From NCBI GenBank assembly GCA_022414725.1, contig CM039463.1, forward strand, positions 73,364,345-73,428,344: a stretch of DNA of 64,000 nt, given 5' to 3'. This DNA comes from Microglena sp. YARC. Its lineage: Eukaryota; Chlorophyta; Chlorophyceae; Chlamydomonadales; Chlamydomonadaceae. Made by a program: the position numbers and the translations under genes. The notes beneath the pieces are model-generated. The model worked only from the letters and a program-made list of their open reading frames with translations, had not been told where the DNA came from and made no database searches. Position 1 is the stretch's first letter; every line of letters begins with the position of its first letter. Below, piece after piece: positions 63,575-64,000 of the stretch.

Positions 63575-64000
63575 GTAAGGGTGACAGGTGTGGGTGGGTC
63601 GTGGGTTGGGGGAAATGCTCCCAAGCTGGGTTGCGTGATGGCGGCCTTGGCTGGGTGCTGGTTGAGGAAGGGGAGGGGAGGAGGGGCTGAGTATGTTGGT
63701 GCAGGATGGAGCTGGTGCTACTACGGACGAGAACCAGGCCTATCAGGTATGTGTGAGAGGTGTGGGTGTGGGTGGGTCGTGGGTTGGGGGAAATGCTCCC
63801 TAGCTGGCTTGCGTGATGGCGGCCTTGGCTGGGTGCTGGTTGAGGAAGGGGAGGGGGAGGAGGCGGCTGAGTATGTGGTGCAGAATGGAGCTGGTGCCAC
63901 TGGAGGCGAGAGCCAGGCATATCAGGTATGGTGAGAGGTGTGGGTGTGGGTGGGTCAGGGGTTGGGGGAAATGCTCCCTAGCCGGGTTGCGTGATGAGGG
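63575..64000 (+). repeat. Donor-edge array of the last visible Kelch exon
   Basis: The exon end (GCGTGATGGCGGCCTTGGCT, GGGTGCTGGTTGAGGAAGGG, GCAGGATGGAGCTGGTGCCA, then CAGGTATG) recurs near 63620 and 63800 and is cut by the window end near 63970. Period about 185 bp. The array probably continues beyond the window. Confidence 0.88.

Noticed and set aside
13376..64000. Exon-edge arrays as assembly artefacts
   Set aside because: Copies within an array differ from each other and from the real exon by many substitutions and have different spacers, and five separate genes show the same polarity. Collapsed or duplicated reads would give identical copies. Base errors at 60.9-63.4 kb are still likely.

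Overview
The window is nuclear DNA from a eukaryote, most likely a green alga (chlorophyte). The evidence is plant-type RPL4 and PP2C genes split by GT-AG introns, Ser/Pro-rich extracellular protein sequence, a TGTAA motif 83 bases after the RPL4 stop and inside both LTRs of a retrotransposon, and very long introns full of C-, G-, CA- and GT-rich tracts. The species cannot be told from the sequence. Homopolymer runs and local breaks, worst at 60.9-63.4 kb, suggest some uncorrected base errors.

Layout. 0-11.3 kb is gene-poor and made of short mobile elements: a foldback MITE family, a CAGGGTA-ended MITE family, tRNA-derived SINEs, a large inverted repeat and several minisatellites, plus one broken coiled-coil reading frame. 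11.3-17.3 kb (minus) is a protein phosphatase 2C gene whose last exon adds a long Ser/Pro repeat tail. 19.2-23.7 kb (plus) is a complete five-exon gene for ribosomal protein uL4/RPL4 (401 codons), divergent from the PP2C gene. 24.3-28.3 kb holds retrotransposon debris: a non-LTR C-terminal fragment, a gypsy-like integrase tail, and gag-like frames with CCHC knuckles. 30.3-42.0 kb (plus) is a secreted CAP/SCP (PR-1 type) protein gene with a Ser-Pro-rich linker. 42.4-43.5 kb (plus) is the 3' part of a small gene with an AT-hook-like stretch and a CxxCx6CxxC motif. 44.35-48.93 kb is an LTR retrotransposon of Ty1/copia type with 220-bp LTRs and most of pol missing. 51.2-64 kb (plus) is a membrane-anchored Kelch-repeat protein gene that runs off the window.

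The outstanding pattern is that nearly every exon of all five genes has one or both of its edges copied in tandem into the neighbouring intron. Copies of an exon's 5' edge, with the AG acceptor, lie upstream of the real exon. Copies of the 3' edge, with the GT donor, lie downstream. Array sizes range from one to about ten copies of 60-220 bp. The copies are decayed and non-coding while the single real exon edge is kept. I find this in PP2C (four edges), RPL4, CAP, the CxxC gene and at least eight edges of the Kelch gene. I regard it as the candidate undescribed system in the window: introns that grow from their own splice junctions and carry decoy splice sites.
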